The notes under the pieces were generated by a model. The model saw only the letters and a program-made list of their open reading frames with translations. It made no database searches and had not been told where the DNA came from. 64,000 bases of DNA from Muribaculaceae bacterium (GTDB taxonomy: Bacteria > Bacteroidota > Bacteroidia > Bacteroidales > Muribaculaceae): the NCBI GenBank assembly GCA_023663365.1, contig JAMPHP010000001.1:1518803-1582802 (forward strand), in the 5' to 3' direction. Positions 22,679-33,300 of the stretch are shown here, piece by piece (the stretch's first letter is position 1; each line of letters begins with the position of its first letter). A program made the translations under genes and the position numbers.

Positions 22679-25657
22679 TTATTTCACACAGACTTTGGCG
22701 GAAGTGCCGTCGGAGAGGCGCACCACATACATGCCGGGCACGGCATCCACGGCGCTGCTTGCGCTGCCGCTGTAAAGCATAGTGCCGGCCATGGTGTAGA
22801 CTTGCGCTGTGGCATCGGCAGGTGCACCGTCGATGATGATGCGTCCGCCACGGCTGCTCACTGTCCATACACGCTCGGGGATAGCCACACTCTCCACGCC
22901 GCTCTGGGCGCCGAAGATGGCATCAAGGCCTGCGAAGTCGCTTTCCTCGATGTTGATGAACTGCCACCAGCAAGGCATTGAGGTTTCGTATTCCGCGCGC
23001 GAACCCGCGGGCACGTAGAGTGTGGCGGTATCGTCGAAGGTGTAGAAGCTGTTCGCTTCCGCCAGCGGGGGTTCTGAGCAGAGAGAGTAGATGTTCTTCA
23101 CGCGAGAAGGGAAGGTATAGGTGCCGAGCTCAGTGTTGGCCACGCACACATCAGTGATGGGGCAGTTCCAGAAAGTATTGTTTCCGGCCTTGATATTGCC
23201 CAGGCGCACGGTGCGGGGGCTACTGCAGCAATAAAAAGCGGCGTCGCTGATATACTCCCAATCGTCGGGGATATTGATCTGAGTGAGGCGCTCGCCGTTG
23301 AGATATATGTGGTGATCTTTCGCCGGATTGGCATCGAAATTTTCAAATTCAATATGGCTCCATGCTTTCAGATCCTCGATATATACATCGCCATATCCCT
23401 TTTCATACCTATCTGCAAATACCCCGATTTTTTCAAGCGCGGGATAGATGTGATACCTGCGGGATATGTTACTATTCGTATATGCGAAAGCACTCTTTCC
23501 GATAGACTTTAGCTTGCGTGGCAAATAAATGTCAACAAAATCGGTGCTGTAATCACCTTTATCATGGAAAGGAACATTGTGGAACGCGTTTCCTCCAATC
23601 GAGTCGATATCATCGTGAAACTTCACGCTTGCAAGGCTGCGACATTCGTTACAAACACTCCCCTCAATATACTTGACACCCTTGGGAATATTGAGTGATT
23701 TAATTCCTGAGTTGCGGAAGGCTCCCACGCCGATTTTAGTAATACCGTCGGGAAGTGTGCCCACACTTGTCAGGCCCTCGGTACCATCGAAAGCACTCTC
23801 ACCTATACTTACTACGGTCGAGGGAATAGTTATGTTCTGAATCGACTTGCAATTGATGAAAGCCGTGCGAGGAATCGCGGTGACACCTTCGGGGATATCG
23901 ACAGAGGCCATGGTGCTGAGTTTTTGGCTGCCGATATATCGCTCTAAATATTCATCGGGGCGTTGATTAGTAGCAGTCCATACCCACGCACGATTGGTGT
24001 CGGGAGTGACGTTGAGATAGTCTTTGAGCGAGGGGAAGATCAGGCGCTGAAGGCCGGTGCAGCTACCAAATACGTTGTTGCCTATGCTTTCAAAGCCTTC
24101 AGGGAATGTGATGGTGACCAGCGGTTTGTAGCCGTAGAACACATAGTCGTTGAGGCGCTTGATGCCGGCGGGGAGCACGGGGCGGCTAACTTTCGCACCG
24201 TCGACGATGAGATAGGTATTGCCATCGCTCAAAGGATTGTTGGTATAATTCTTGAACTTCATTGAAGCCCAGTGGGCAAGCGAGGGTGCATACACATTTT
24301 CAAGATTATAGCCCCACGTGCCCAGTTCATCACAGCCTTCGTATATCTTCAGGTCTGCGGCAGTTATACGTCCGAAGCGTCCGAATACAGACCGATGCAA
24401 GCTCACTGTTTTCGAGCCAAAGTTCATCGTTCCTATTTCCATGGGCTCGGAGCCGGCTTCCACCACAAGGTCGCAGTCCAAGGTGTGGTCTCCTAAAAAT
24501 TCCACAGCGCCGGGAATTGTAAGTTTGCTTATTGCTGTTTGATCAAATGCGTAGCTTCCAACTGATTTGACATTTTCAGGTATTCTTATATCAGTCAGAC
24601 CGGTCCCGTAAAACACCCCATCGGGGAGTTCTGCGAGGCTCGCAGGCAAATCAATAGAAGTGAGAGCACTGCAACCTGCAAACATATAGTCGCTCAAAAC
24701 GGTAGACTTATCGAAGAACGTCACTTTATTGAGCTTCGTGCAGCCACTGAAGCAGGAGCTGCCAATTGATTTGATTTCGCCGTTGAAGCTCACCGACTCA
24801 AGATCGGAGCATCCGCCAAAAGCACCGAAACCAAGATAGTCTACATCGCCAAGGTTCAGCTTACGGAGAGAAGGCACGCCGCAGAAGGCCTCGTCACCGA
24901 TGTAGGTGAGCGACGACGGAAGCTCCACTTTCTTCAATGTGGTCATTTGATTAAACGCACGTTCAGGTATATAAGTCACAGTTTCGCCGATGGTAACTTC
25001 CTCGAGCTTAGTGCATTTTTCACTAAGCTTTGTCATAAAATTCCAATTTGCGGAGCGACTGTCGCCATTGCGCCCGATATGGAACTTCTTGAGGCTCGAC
25101 ATCGAAATCGATAGGTATATCTCATTAATACCATCTTCCAATATCAGCTCCTCAAGGGCCGTGACGGAAACATCCACATAGTCGACAAGAGGAGGAATCG
25201 ACAGTTTCTTCAACGACGGAAAACCATCGCCCCACCTCATACTGCTTATGTCCTTCATCGTTTGCGGGAATAGAAGAGTACTTAGCGATGTGCAGTCGTC
25301 AAAATCCAGATCTTCGATTGATGTCATCGAGGTTGCCGACATATCCAAGGTCTTTAGAGCAGGGGCTTTGATTGCTGCGCCATTAGAGTAACTCGGATCT
25401 TTAATATCCACTATCGATGCAGGCAGGGTCACCGACGTGGCTCCTTCGCTCACGACACCACCGAAGTAGCGCACGGGGCTGCCATTATACTGTGCAGGGA
25501 CTACGATGTCGCCATTACCTACCACACGAGCGATATACGCATCTTCATCGTACTCGTAATAATACTTGATCGTCGTCTCGCCATCCTGAGCCCGAAGCCA
25601 GGGACTCGCCGTGCACAGAAGCACCAAGGCGAGCAGTTGTCTGAACACTTGTTTCAT
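22679..25657 (-). CDS. secreted BspA-like leucine-rich-repeat protein with sorting tail
   Basis: A 992-aa surface protein. Residues 1-24 are a signal peptide (LALVLLCTASPWLRAQ). Nearly the whole body is LRR_5/BspA-type repeats, for example LTSIDLPASLAELPDGVFYG and ITKIGVGAFRNSGIKSLNIP. BspA proteins bind host matrix or other bacteria; the ligand here is unknown. The C-terminus (VYTMAGTMLYSG, then VPGMYVVRLSDGTSAKVCVK) resembles a type IX secretion (Por) sorting domain. The repeat region is visibly richer in A and T than flanking genes. It is expressed alone, leftward, with a terminator 26 bp after the stop. Confidence 0.88.
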   Translation of the reverse strand: MKQVFRQLLALVLLCTASPWLRAQDGETTIKYYYEYDEDAYIARVVGNGDIVVPAQYNGSPVRYFGGVVSEGATSVTLPASIVDIKDPSYSNGAAIKAPALKTLDMSATSMTSIEDLDFDDCTSLSTLLFPQTMKDISSMRWGDGFPSLKKLSIPPLVDYVDVSVTALEELILEDGINEIYLSISMSSLKKFHIGRNGDSRSANWNFMTKLSEKCTKLEEVTIGETVTYIPERAFNQMTTLKKVELPSSLTYIGDEAFCGVPSLRKLNLGDVDYLGFGAFGGCSDLESVSFNGEIKSIGSSCFSGCTKLNKVTFFDKSTVLSDYMFAGCSALTSIDLPASLAELPDGVFYGTGLTDIRIPENVKSVGSYAFDQTAISKLTIPGAVEFLGDHTLDCDLVVEAGSEPMEIGTMNFGSKTVSLHRSVFGRFGRITAADLKIYEGCDELGTWGYNLENVYAPSLAHWASMKFKNYTNNPLSDGNTYLIVDGAKVSRPVLPAGIKRLNDYVFYGYKPLVTITFPEGFESIGNNVFGSCTGLQRLIFPSLKDYLNVTPDTNRAWVWTATNQRPDEYLERYIGSQKLSTMASVDIPEGVTAIPRTAFINCKSIQNITIPSTVVSIGESAFDGTEGLTSVGTLPDGITKIGVGAFRNSGIKSLNIPKGVKYIEGSVCNECRSLASVKFHDDIDSIGGNAFHNVPFHDKGDYSTDFVDIYLPRKLKSIGKSAFAYTNSNISRRYHIYPALEKIGVFADRYEKGYGDVYIEDLKAWSHIEFENFDANPAKDHHIYLNGERLTQINIPDDWEYISDAAFYCCSSPRTVRLGNIKAGNNTFWNCPITDVCVANTELGTYTFPSRVKNIYSLCSEPPLAEANSFYTFDDTATLYVPAGSRAEYETSMPCWWQFINIEESDFAGLDAIFGAQSGVESVAIPERVWTVSSRGGRIIIDGAPADATAQVYTMAGTMLYSGSASSAVDAVPGMYVVRLSDGTSAKVCVK

Positions 25658-25704
25658 ATTGTGATAATTGATTTTGGTTTGATATACATGCAGTAAGCGC
25701 GGAG

Positions 25705-25931
25705 GCCTCGGCAGAGGCTCCCGACAGGGAATTTCGCAAAGATTGAATCAAAGGACGGCAGCATATATCCTACATGGTCGGCAAGGACACTTGCCGAGAC
25801 AATGAATGGCCTGCAAGACGGGACGCAGGCAATATGTGACTTTAAAGGGAGTAGAGCCGTCCCATCACTTTCAGAAGCCCTTCGCAGGGCTCTCCGAATT
25901 GCCGTGGTGATGTAAACTCCCGGTCACCGGG
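25705..25931 (-). other. possible structured 5' leader or ncRNA upstream of the BspA-like gene
   Basis: The 428-bp gap between the divergent BspA-like and fumarase genes has no ORF but at least five hairpins. They are GCCTC/GAGGC (25705-25718), TCGGCAAG/CTTGCCGA (25778-25797), CCTGC/GCAGG (25810-25829), AGCCCT/AGGGCT with a GCGA tetraloop on the minus strand (25876-25891), and CCCGG/CCGGG (25919-25931). If the promoter at 25957 is used, all lie in a leader of about 290 bases. It does not match a riboswitch I know. A second -7-like site (AATCTTTG, minus strand, about 25736-25743) would give a short leader instead. Confidence 0.4.
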
Positions 25932-25956
25932 CTTGATAGCCGCAGGATTTGCAATG

Positions 25957-25964
25957 CAAAATTA
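25957..25964 (-). promoter_or_regulatory. candidate -7 element TAATTTTG for the BspA-like gene
   Basis: TAATTTTG on the minus strand is a full match to TAnnTTTG. The upstream element is weak (CTTG at a 22-bp spacer). Confidence 0.45.
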
Positions 25965-26021
25965 TCAAAAGACTGCGAAATGTGAACAAGCGTAAATATT
26001 AAAGTTTGTTAATCAGAATTA

Positions 26022-26053
26022 TTTGTTATCCTCCTCGAATATTGTTATCTTTG
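26022..26053 (+). promoter_or_regulatory. promoter of fumarase
   Basis: TTTG (26022-26025) and TATCTTTG (26046-26053) are separated by exactly 20 bp, a full match to the Bacteroidetes consensus. The ATG follows 32 bp later. Confidence 0.8.
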
Positions 26054-26085
26054 CCGCACGAACATATCAACACTCCGTAATATAT

Positions 26086-27735
26086 ATGGCAACAAAACCG
26101 TTTCACTATCAGGAAATGTTTCCGCTCGGCCCCGACACCACCGAGTACTATCATCTGACTTCCGACTATGTGCACACCGAGAACTGGGGCGGCCACGAAT
26201 TTCTCGTGGTAGACCCTCAGGCCCTCACCGTGCTCACCCGCCAGGCCACCCACGACAATGCTTTCATGCTCCGCCGTGCACACAATGAGATGGTGGCTAA
26301 AATCCTCGCCGACCCCGAAGCAAGCCAGAACGACAAGTTCGTGGCACTGACCATGCTCCGCAACGCCGAGGTTGCCGCCAAAGGCCAGCTCCCCTTCTGC
26401 CAGGATACCGGCACTGCCATCTGCCATGCCGAGAAGGGCCAGCGAGTGTTCACGGGCTGCTGCGATGAAGAGCGCATCTCCGAGGGCGTATATCTCACCT
26501 ACACCACCGACAATCTCCGCTACAGCCAGAACGCTCCCCTCAACATGTACGACGAGGTGAACACCGGCTGCAACCTCCCCGCACAGATCGACATCCACGC
26601 CACCGAGGGCGACGAATATCACTTCCTCTTCGTGGCCAAGGGCGGCGGCTCTGCCAACAAGACCTACCTCTACCAGGAGACCAAGGCTACCATCAACCCT
26701 GCCAAGCTCGTGCCCTTCCTCATCGAGAAGATGCGCTCGCTCGGCACGGCAGCATGCCCTCCCTACCACATCGCCTTCGTGATCGGCGGCACATCGGCCG
26801 AGAAGAACCTCGAAGTGGTGAAGAAAGCATCGGTGAAGTACCTCGACGCTCTGCCCACCAAGGGCAATGAGTACGGCCACGCTTTCCGCGACCTCGAGCT
26901 CGAGGCAACCCTCAAGAAAGCTGCCGAAGAGCTCGGCCTCGGCGCACAGTTCGGCGGAAAGTACTTCGCACACGACATCCGCGTGATCCGTCTGCCCCGC
27001 CACGGCGCTTCCTGCCCCATCGGCATGGGCGTGAGCTGCTCGGCCGACCGCAATATCAAGGCTAAAATCAACCGCGAAGGCCTCTGGATCGAGAAGCTCG
27101 ACACCAACCCCGGCGAGCTCATCCCCGAGGAGTACCGCAAGGCAGGTGAAGGCGACGTGGTGAAAATCGACCTCAACCGCCCCATGTCCGAAGTGCTCGC
27201 CGAGCTCTCGAAGTACCCCGTGTCGACCCGTCTGTCGCTCAAGGGCACCATCATCGTTGGCCGCGACATCGCCCACGCCAAGATCAAAGAGCGCCTCGAC
27301 AAGGGCGAACCCATGCCCCAGTACCTCAAGGACCACCCCATCTACTACGCCGGCCCCGCCAAGACCCCCGCAGGTATGCCCTCGGGCTCTTTCGGCCCCA
27401 CCACTGCCGGACGTATGGACAGCTACGTGGACCAGTTCCAGGCTGCCGGCGGCTCCATGATCATGATTGCCAAGGGCAACCGCAGCCAGGCCGTGACCGA
27501 CGCATGCCACAAGCACGGCGGCTTCTACCTGGGCTCTATCGGCGGACCCGCTGCCGTGCTGGCTCAGAACTCCATCAAGAACGTCGAGCTGCTCGAGTAC
27601 CCCGAGCTCGGCATGGAGGCTATCTGGAAGATTGAGGTTGAGGACTTCCCCGCATTCATCCTCGTCGACGACAAGGGCAACGACTTCTTCACGCAGATCA
27701 ACGAAAAGTGCAAGATCTGCGGCCTGAACAAGTAA
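26086..27735 (+). CDS. class I (iron-sulfur) fumarate hydratase
   Basis: A 549-aa oxygen-sensitive 4Fe-4S fumarase that interconverts fumarate and malate, in Bacteroidales mostly for fumarate respiration and succinate production. Visible blocks include [20 protein letters not shown] and [13 protein letters not shown] (cluster cysteine regions), [13 protein letters not shown], and [16 protein letters not shown]. The C-terminal part with [20 protein letters not shown] completes the FumA/FumB type. The start is the ATG at 26086 because it follows the promoter; the frame extends upstream across the promoter. A long hairpin follows the gene. Confidence 0.95.
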   Translation: MATKPFHYQEMFPLGPDTTEYYHLTSDYVHTENWGGHEFLVVDPQALTVLTRQATHDNAFMLRRAHNEMVAKILADPEASQNDKFVALTMLRNAEVAAKGQLPFCQDTGTAICHAEKGQRVFTGCCDEERISEGVYLTYTTDNLRYSQNAPLNMYDEVNTGCNLPAQIDIHATEGDEYHFLFVAKGGGSANKTYLYQETKATINPAKLVPFLIEKMRSLGTAACPPYHIAFVIGGTSAEKNLEVVKKASVKYLDALPTKGNEYGHAFRDLELEATLKKAAEELGLGAQFGGKYFAHDIRVIRLPRHGASCPIGMGVSCSADRNIKAKINREGLWIEKLDTNPGELIPEEYRKAGEGDVVKIDLNRPMSEVLAELSKYPVSTRLSLKGTIIVGRDIAHAKIKERLDKGEPMPQYLKDHPIYYAGPAKTPAGMPSGSFGPTTAGRMDSYVDQFQAAGGSMIMIAKGNRSQAVTDACHKHGGFYLGSIGGPAAVLAQNSIKNVELLEYPELGMEAIWKIEVEDFPAFILVDDKGNDFFTQINEKCKICGLNK

Positions 27736-27760
27736 GCCGCCCGAGCCGTTAATATCCCAC

Positions 27761-27793
27761 AGGATGCTGCCGACCGGATGTCGGCAGCATCCT
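27761..27793 (+). terminator. 14-bp hairpin after fumarase
   Basis: AGGATGCTGCCGAC (27761-27774) pairs perfectly with GTCGGCAGCATCCT (27780-27793) around a CGGAT loop. No U-tract follows, so some read-through into the next gene is likely. Confidence 0.65.
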
Positions 27794-27816
27794 CACCATA
27801 ATTCACACAAGCAGAT

Positions 27817-30800
27817 ATGAGTCTTTTAAAACGCATCACCGCAGCCTTGGCGCTGTCGATATCCACTATTATGCTCACTCACGGCGCAGAGCCCACATTC
27901 AAAGTTCCCGACTTCGCCTACCCGCAGACGGTAGCCACCGATGCCCGCGCAGCCCTCGCTGCCGCCGACCGCACCGGCGGCGACAACGGTGCCATACGCC
28001 TCCGTGCCCTCCAGGAGCTGTGTGCAGCCCAGAGTGCCATCGACCGCGACTCGGCCTTCAGCCAGCCCGCCCTCGTGGAGCGTCAGCTCGCCGCACCGGG
28101 TCTCGGCAATGCCTCCAAGGCCATGATGCTCACCTACGAGGCTCGTCTGCTCACATCAATCTACTCGGCACAAGCCTATAAGTACAACCGCGTGGAGGCT
28201 CCCCTGATACCCTACCCCGCCGACATCGCGGAGTGGAGTGCCGAGCAATTCCGCACACGCACTTTCGCACTGCTCGACAGCGCTGCCGCTCTTGCCGACA
28301 GCACACCGCTGAGCAGCTATGCCGACTGCCTCGACTACAGCGCCGAAGCAATCACCTACCTGCCCACCGTGGCCGACTTTGTGCGCTACTGCACCCTGCG
28401 CACCTACTCCGACTACACCTACGGTCCACGCAACTACCGCGCCGACATGGAAGCTCTCTGCCGCTCAGGCATCGAGAGCGCCAAAGTGGCGTCGGCTCCC
28501 TACTTCTACTGGACCGTGCGGGCTGCCGTCACAGGCTCGAGCCCCTACCCTTTACTCGCTGAGCTATACTCGCGCTACGACAGCGTGGAGGCCGCCCGCT
28601 ATGTGCTTCAGGCCATGACGGAATATGCCGACTCAGCCCCCGACTGCTCCGACCGCCTCGTGCCGCTGCTGCGCAAATCGCTCGAGGCCTTCCCGAAGTG
28701 GTACGACAACGCTTCTCTCTCCAACTCCCTGGCCTCCATCACCCGGCCTCGCGCCGAGGTGGCACTGCCAAGCATGGTGGCGCCCGACAAGGCTTTCACC
28801 ATCGACATCAACTACGACTATGCCAAAAGCGTGACCGTAGACATCTACAGTGTGCCCGCCACACTGAAAAACTACAATGCCACAGCCATCGCAGGCAAGA
28901 TGCCGCGTGTGGCTTCAGTGAAAATCGACACCGACAAGACCCACGGCAAAGCGTCGCAGAGTGTGAGCGTGAGCAAGCCCGGCCGATATGCTGCCGTGCT
29001 GAGCGTCGACGGCAAGGTTGCCACAGGCTACACTCCCACATTCGACGCTTCGCCTCTGATGGCTTTCGCTCTGTACGGCTGCCGCACGGCAGCCACTGCC
29101 GCCGTCGACTTCACCACCGGCGCACCCCTCAAGGGTGTGGCCGTGAAGAGCCATTCATCGGCACGGGGAAAGGAAACGAGCTCTTCGCTCGGCCGCACCG
29201 ACGCAGCCGGACTTCTCGCTTTCGAGGCCCCCGTTGAGAGCGGCTATGCCAACCGCTGGCTGTCGTTCGGCTACAAAGGCGGCACCTACGACCTCAACAA
29301 GCAGGTTGCCACGGGCTCTTTCCATGCCGTCGACGACAGCACCGCCACCGACGAGGTCCTGATATTCACCTCCCGACAGCTCTACCACCCCGGCGACTCT
29401 ATCGACTGGGCCGTGGTGGCAGGCTCGAAAGTGCCACGCGACAAGGAGGGCTCCGTGCTCTCCGGCCGCAAGCTCGACATCAAGTTCTACAATGCCAACG
29501 GCGAGCTCACCGACAGCGCTTCGGCAGTGACCGATGCCATGGGCCGTGCCTTCGGCTCCTTCGCCACCCGCAAGGGCGTGCTCACCGGCGACTACCGCAT
29601 AGCCGTAGACGGTGGAGCAAGGCTCAGCGCCATGACCTATGTGACGGTGAGCGACTTCAAGGCTCCCGTCTTTGAGGTGACGGTCGATGCCGTGCGCCGC
29701 GACGTGCCCGCCAAGGGCTGCGTGACCATCGACGGCACCGCCACCACCTACTCAGGCGTGCCCGTGGCCGATGCAAAAGTGTCGGCATTGCTCCGCGGAG
29801 CAATGCGCTGGCGTTGGTTCATGCCGGCCGAGACCATAGGCACCGTAGAGGGCAGCACCGACGCCGAGGGGCACTTCTCCATAGTGTTCGACGCAGCGAT
29901 GCTTGAGCGCGACAAGGCTTATCACGACTTCATCGCCCGCATTACCGTGACAAACCGCGCCGCCGACACCGCCGAGGCCTCGCGCACATTCACCACCGGC
30001 AAGCCCTACACCCTCACCGCAGAGATTCCGGAGTCCTTCAACGCCGACAAGCCGTTCTCACTAAATGTCGAGGCATACGATGCCGACGGCAAGCAAGGCA
30101 CCATAGCATATACATGGCGCATCACCGATGCCGCCAAGACCACAGGCCTGCCCTCGGGCACCGGCACCACAGGCACTCCCGTGAGCATCGACCTGGGCTC
30201 TCTCGCCGCCGGCGACTACTCTTTCCGCATCGCTGCCGCCGACACCCTCCTCGCCGTCCCCATTGGTGAGGATATGCTCAACGAAATGCAGCTCTACAGC
30301 GTGCGCCGCAATGCCGTGCCCGCCTCTGTCGAGGGCTACATGCTCACATCGGGCAAGGCTGCCGTGGCCGGAGGCTCGGTGAAGATCACCGTGGGTACAA
30401 ACGCCGACGACCTCTACCTCTACGCCTTCGTCCGCAACGACAGCGAACTCCTGCCCGCAAAGATGCACCACCTCCGCAAAGGCTTCAGCACCGTGAAAAT
30501 CGACGTGCCCGGCGAGGTCGACAAATCGTCGCTGCACCTCGTGGCAGTGCGCAAGGGCAAGGTTTACACCGAGCAGATAGAGCTTGAGAAAGCAGCACCG
30601 GCTGTCACCGAGATTATTGCCGAAAGTTTCCGCGACCGCCTCACTCCGGGCCGTGGCGAGACATGGCGCTTCCGACTCGCTTCGGGCAAGAGCGCCATCA
30701 AGGATGCCGGCATGATAGCCACGATGTACAACCGGTCGCTCGACGCTCTGCAGGCCGGTCGCTGGCCCTCGGCTTTCTACTTCAGCACGCCAGGCTACCA

Positions 30801-33300
30801 CCTGTATGTAAGCAACCCCGGAGTGTACTTTGCAAAACGCTCCATGGTGCTGCCCTTTAAATTCGACACTGAATACACCATGAACTGGCCGCTGTTCAAG
30901 TTCCTCAACACGGAGTCGGGCATGTATATCCGCGGCACTTCGCGCATGTACAAGGCTGCCGCCTCGGCAGGCCGCAATCTCATGACAGATCTGACAGAAA
31001 AGGTCGAGAGCGAGGAAGCCGTGGTCGAAGACAGCGCCATGGCCGGAATGGCTCCGGGTATAAGCACCGACGGCGGCGAAAGCAGTGCCGCCCCGGAAGA
31101 GTCCTTCGAATACCGCGAGGCCGAAGTCCTTCAGGCGCTCTGGCAACCCGCTCTCGTAAGCGATGCCAAGGGCAATATCGACGTAGTGTTCACCGTGCCC
31201 AACGCCAACACCACATGGCAGTTCAAAGCCTTCGGCTGGAGCAAGGCGCTCGCCACCGCAAGCTACGCAGCACGCGCCGTGGCCTCAAAGCCGGTGATGG
31301 TGCAGCCCACCCTTCCGCGCTTCCTGCGCAGCGGCGACAGCGCCACGGTGCTTGCCACGGTCTACAATAAGCTCGACAACGAGCAGATTGTGACCACTAC
31401 CGTAGAAATCTTCGACATAGAGAGCGGTGCCGTCACTGCCACGGCAAGCGTCACCGACACCATAGCGCCTATGGGCTCAGCGATCGTAGCTATGCCCGTA
31501 GTCGCTGCTGCCGACGCTGCCGCTATCGGCTACCGCGTGCGCTCTTCGGCTGCCGGATATGCCGACGGCGAGCAGGCCGCCATCCCCGTGCTCTCATCGG
31601 CAGCCTCGGTGATTGAAAGCACCGAGTTCTACCTCAACCCCACCGACGAGAAGCCCTTCGTGCTCAACATCACCCCCAAGGCCGATGCCACCCTCACGCT
31701 GCAGTACTGCCAGAACCCCGTGTGGACCGTCGTTAAGGCCATGCGCGGCATAGCAGGCTCGGAGAGCATCACCTCCACAGGCATTGCCTCGCGCCTGTTC
31801 TCGGCACTGGCAGCGCGCCATATCACAACCTCCAACCCGCAGATTGCCGAAGCTATCCGCACATGGCGTGAAAATCCTTCGGAAGATGCCCTTACTTCCA
31901 TGCTCGAGCGCAACGAAGATCTCAAGCAGCTCCTGCTTGAGCAGACTCCATGGGTGCAGGCCGCACGCAGCAACAGCGCACGCATGACAGCCCTCGCAGA
32001 GCTCCTCGACAGCACCCGTGCCGAGAAAGCCATCGCCGACGCATCGGCCGCTTTGGCAAAGATGCAGACCGCCGACGGCGGCTTCCGCTGGGGTTCATGG
32101 AGCAATGATGCTTCGGAGTGGTGCACCGTAAGCGTGCTCACCACAATGGGTATAGCGCGTTCGCTCGGCCTGGCCGACAGCAGCTTCGACGCCATGCTCG
32201 AGAAGGCCTTCGTCTACCTGCAGAAGCAGGCTGTGAAGCCGGGACGCCCCGCCACCGACCGCGACCTCGCGCTCATCGCCGCTCTCTTCCCCGGCTTTAA
32301 GAAGACCGTCGGTGCCGGCGTAATCAACGCCACCGTGGCCGACATCGCCGCCAAATGGAAGGCCGACGGCACTCTCGCCAAAGCCTACGACGTGCTCATC
32401 CTCGCGGCCAACGCCCGCAAGGCCGAGGCGGCCAAGGTGCTCACTTCGATCCGCCAGTTCGGCGTGGTGAAGCCCGGCATGGGCCTGTGCTTCCCCAATG
32501 TGAGCGACATGCGCGCCTACGCCACCATCATCCAGGCCTACGCCACCATGGATGCCCCCAAGGCTGAAATCGATGCCATGCGCCAATGGGTAATAGTGCA
32601 GGCTCAGGCTCTCGACGACCTCGGCGCATACAACCCCGACTACATCATCGCCGCCGTACTCCTCACAGGCAGCGACTGGACTTCGGCCCCCGTCGACAAC
32701 CGTGTGACCGTCAACGGCGCGCCCCTTGCCATCGACAACAGCGAGAGCGCCTCGGGCTACTTCTCGCAGACCATCCCCACCGACGGCCGCAAACTCACCA
32801 TAAGCATAGCGCCAAACGGTGTGACACCCTCCTACGGCTCCGTGACAAGCATAGGCAAGGAAGCCGCAAAGAGTGTGAAAGCCCGCCCGGGCAAGGACCT
32901 CGCCATCGAGAAGCGCTTCATGGTTGAGCGCGACGGACAGTGGGTGGCTACCGACCGCTTCACGCTCGGTGAGCGTGTGCGCGTGCAGCTCACCATCAAG
33001 GCCAAGCGCAATCTCGAGTACGTGAGCATCGCCGACGAGCGCGCCGCCACTCTTGCACCCGTCGACCAACTGCCGGGCTACGTGTGGGATGGCGCACTGA
33101 GCTTCTACCGCGAAAATCTCGACGCCTCGACCCGCCTCTTCATAAGCTATCTCCCCAAAGGCACATACCACATCGCCTACGACATGACAGCCGCTCTCGA
33201 GGGCTCCTTCATCTCGGGCATAGCCACTCTCCAGAGCCAGTATGCACCCGAGCTCACAGCGCACAGCGCAGGCACCACTATCAATGTTGAGCACAAATGA
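27817..33300 (+). CDS. alpha-2-macroglobulin family protein without thioester
   Basis: A very large (1827 aa) periplasmic or surface protein. The signal peptide is ITAALALSISTIMLTHGA, with no lipobox cysteine. The middle holds MG-type beta domains (VLIFTSRQLYHPGDSIDWAV is the usual MG/bait-proximal start). The A2M domain is clear: LQALWQPALVSDAKGNIDVV and VQPTLPRFLRSGDSATVLAT. The alpha-alpha toroid contains MQTADGGFRWGSWSND. The thioester CxEQ expected near the start of the toroid is replaced by YCQNPVWTVVKAMRG, so covalent trapping is unlikely. Bacterial A2Ms are thought to trap or inhibit proteases. Its stop overlaps the next start as ATGA. Confidence 0.9.
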   Translation: MSLLKRITAALALSISTIMLTHGAEPTFKVPDFAYPQTVATDARAALAAADRTGGDNGAIRLRALQELCAAQSAIDRDSAFSQPALVERQLAAPGLGNASKAMMLTYEARLLTSIYSAQAYKYNRVEAPLIPYPADIAEWSAEQFRTRTFALLDSAAALADSTPLSSYADCLDYSAEAITYLPTVADFVRYCTLRTYSDYTYGPRNYRADMEALCRSGIESAKVASAPYFYWTVRAAVTGSSPYPLLAELYSRYDSVEAARYVLQAMTEYADSAPDCSDRLVPLLRKSLEAFPKWYDNASLSNSLASITRPRAEVALPSMVAPDKAFTIDINYDYAKSVTVDIYSVPATLKNYNATAIAGKMPRVASVKIDTDKTHGKASQSVSVSKPGRYAAVLSVDGKVATGYTPTFDASPLMAFALYGCRTAATAAVDFTTGAPLKGVAVKSHSSARGKETSSSLGRTDAAGLLAFEAPVESGYANRWLSFGYKGGTYDLNKQVATGSFHAVDDSTATDEVLIFTSRQLYHPGDSIDWAVVAGSKVPRDKEGSVLSGRKLDIKFYNANGELTDSASAVTDAMGRAFGSFATRKGVLTGDYRIAVDGGARLSAMTYVTVSDFKAPVFEVTVDAVRRDVPAKGCVTIDGTATTYSGVPVADAKVSALLRGAMRWRWFMPAETIGTVEGSTDAEGHFSIVFDAAMLERDKAYHDFIARITVTNRAADTAEASRTFTTGKPYTLTAEIPESFNADKPFSLNVEAYDADGKQGTIAYTWRITDAAKTTGLPSGTGTTGTPVSIDLGSLAAGDYSFRIAAADTLLAVPIGEDMLNEMQLYSVRRNAVPASVEGYMLTSGKAAVAGGSVKITVGTNADDLYLYAFVRNDSELLPAKMHHLRKGFSTVKIDVPGEVDKSSLHLVAVRKGKVYTEQIELEKAAPAVTEIIAESFRDRLTPGRGETWRFRLASGKSAIKDAGMIATMYNRSLDALQAGRWPSAFYFSTPGYHLYVSNPGVYFAKRSMVLPFKFDTEYTMNWPLFKFLNTESGMYIRGTSRMYKAAASAGRNLMTDLTEKVESEEAVVEDSAMAGMAPGISTDGGESSAAPEESFEYREAEVLQALWQPALVSDAKGNIDVVFTVPNANTTWQFKAFGWSKALATASYAARAVASKPVMVQPTLPRFLRSGDSATVLATVYNKLDNEQIVTTTVEIFDIESGAVTATASVTDTIAPMGSAIVAMPVVAAADAAAIGYRVRSSAAGYADGEQAAIPVLSSAASVIESTEFYLNPTDEKPFVLNITPKADATLTLQYCQNPVWTVVKAMRGIAGSESITSTGIASRLFSALAARHITTSNPQIAEAIRTWRENPSEDALTSMLERNEDLKQLLLEQTPWVQAARSNSARMTALAELLDSTRAEKAIADASAALAKMQTADGGFRWGSWSNDASEWCTVSVLTTMGIARSLGLADSSFDAMLEKAFVYLQKQAVKPGRPATDRDLALIAALFPGFKKTVGAGVINATVADIAAKWKADGTLAKAYDVLILAANARKAEAAKVLTSIRQFGVVKPGMGLCFPNVSDMRAYATIIQAYATMDAPKAEIDAMRQWVIVQAQALDDLGAYNPDYIIAAVLLTGSDWTSAPVDNRVTVNGAPLAIDNSESASGYFSQTIPTDGRKLTISIAPNGVTPSYGSVTSIGKEAAKSVKARPGKDLAIEKRFMVERDGQWVATDRFTLGERVRVQLTIKAKRNLEYVSIADERAATLAPVDQLPGYVWDGALSFYRENLDASTRLFISYLPKGTYHIAYDMTAALEGSFISGIATLQSQYAPELTAHSAGTTINVEHK

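Noticed and set aside
25658..26021. Cobalamin or SAM riboswitch in the BspA/fumarase gap
   Set aside because: The conserved core words of those classes are absent on both strands; only generic hairpins are visible.
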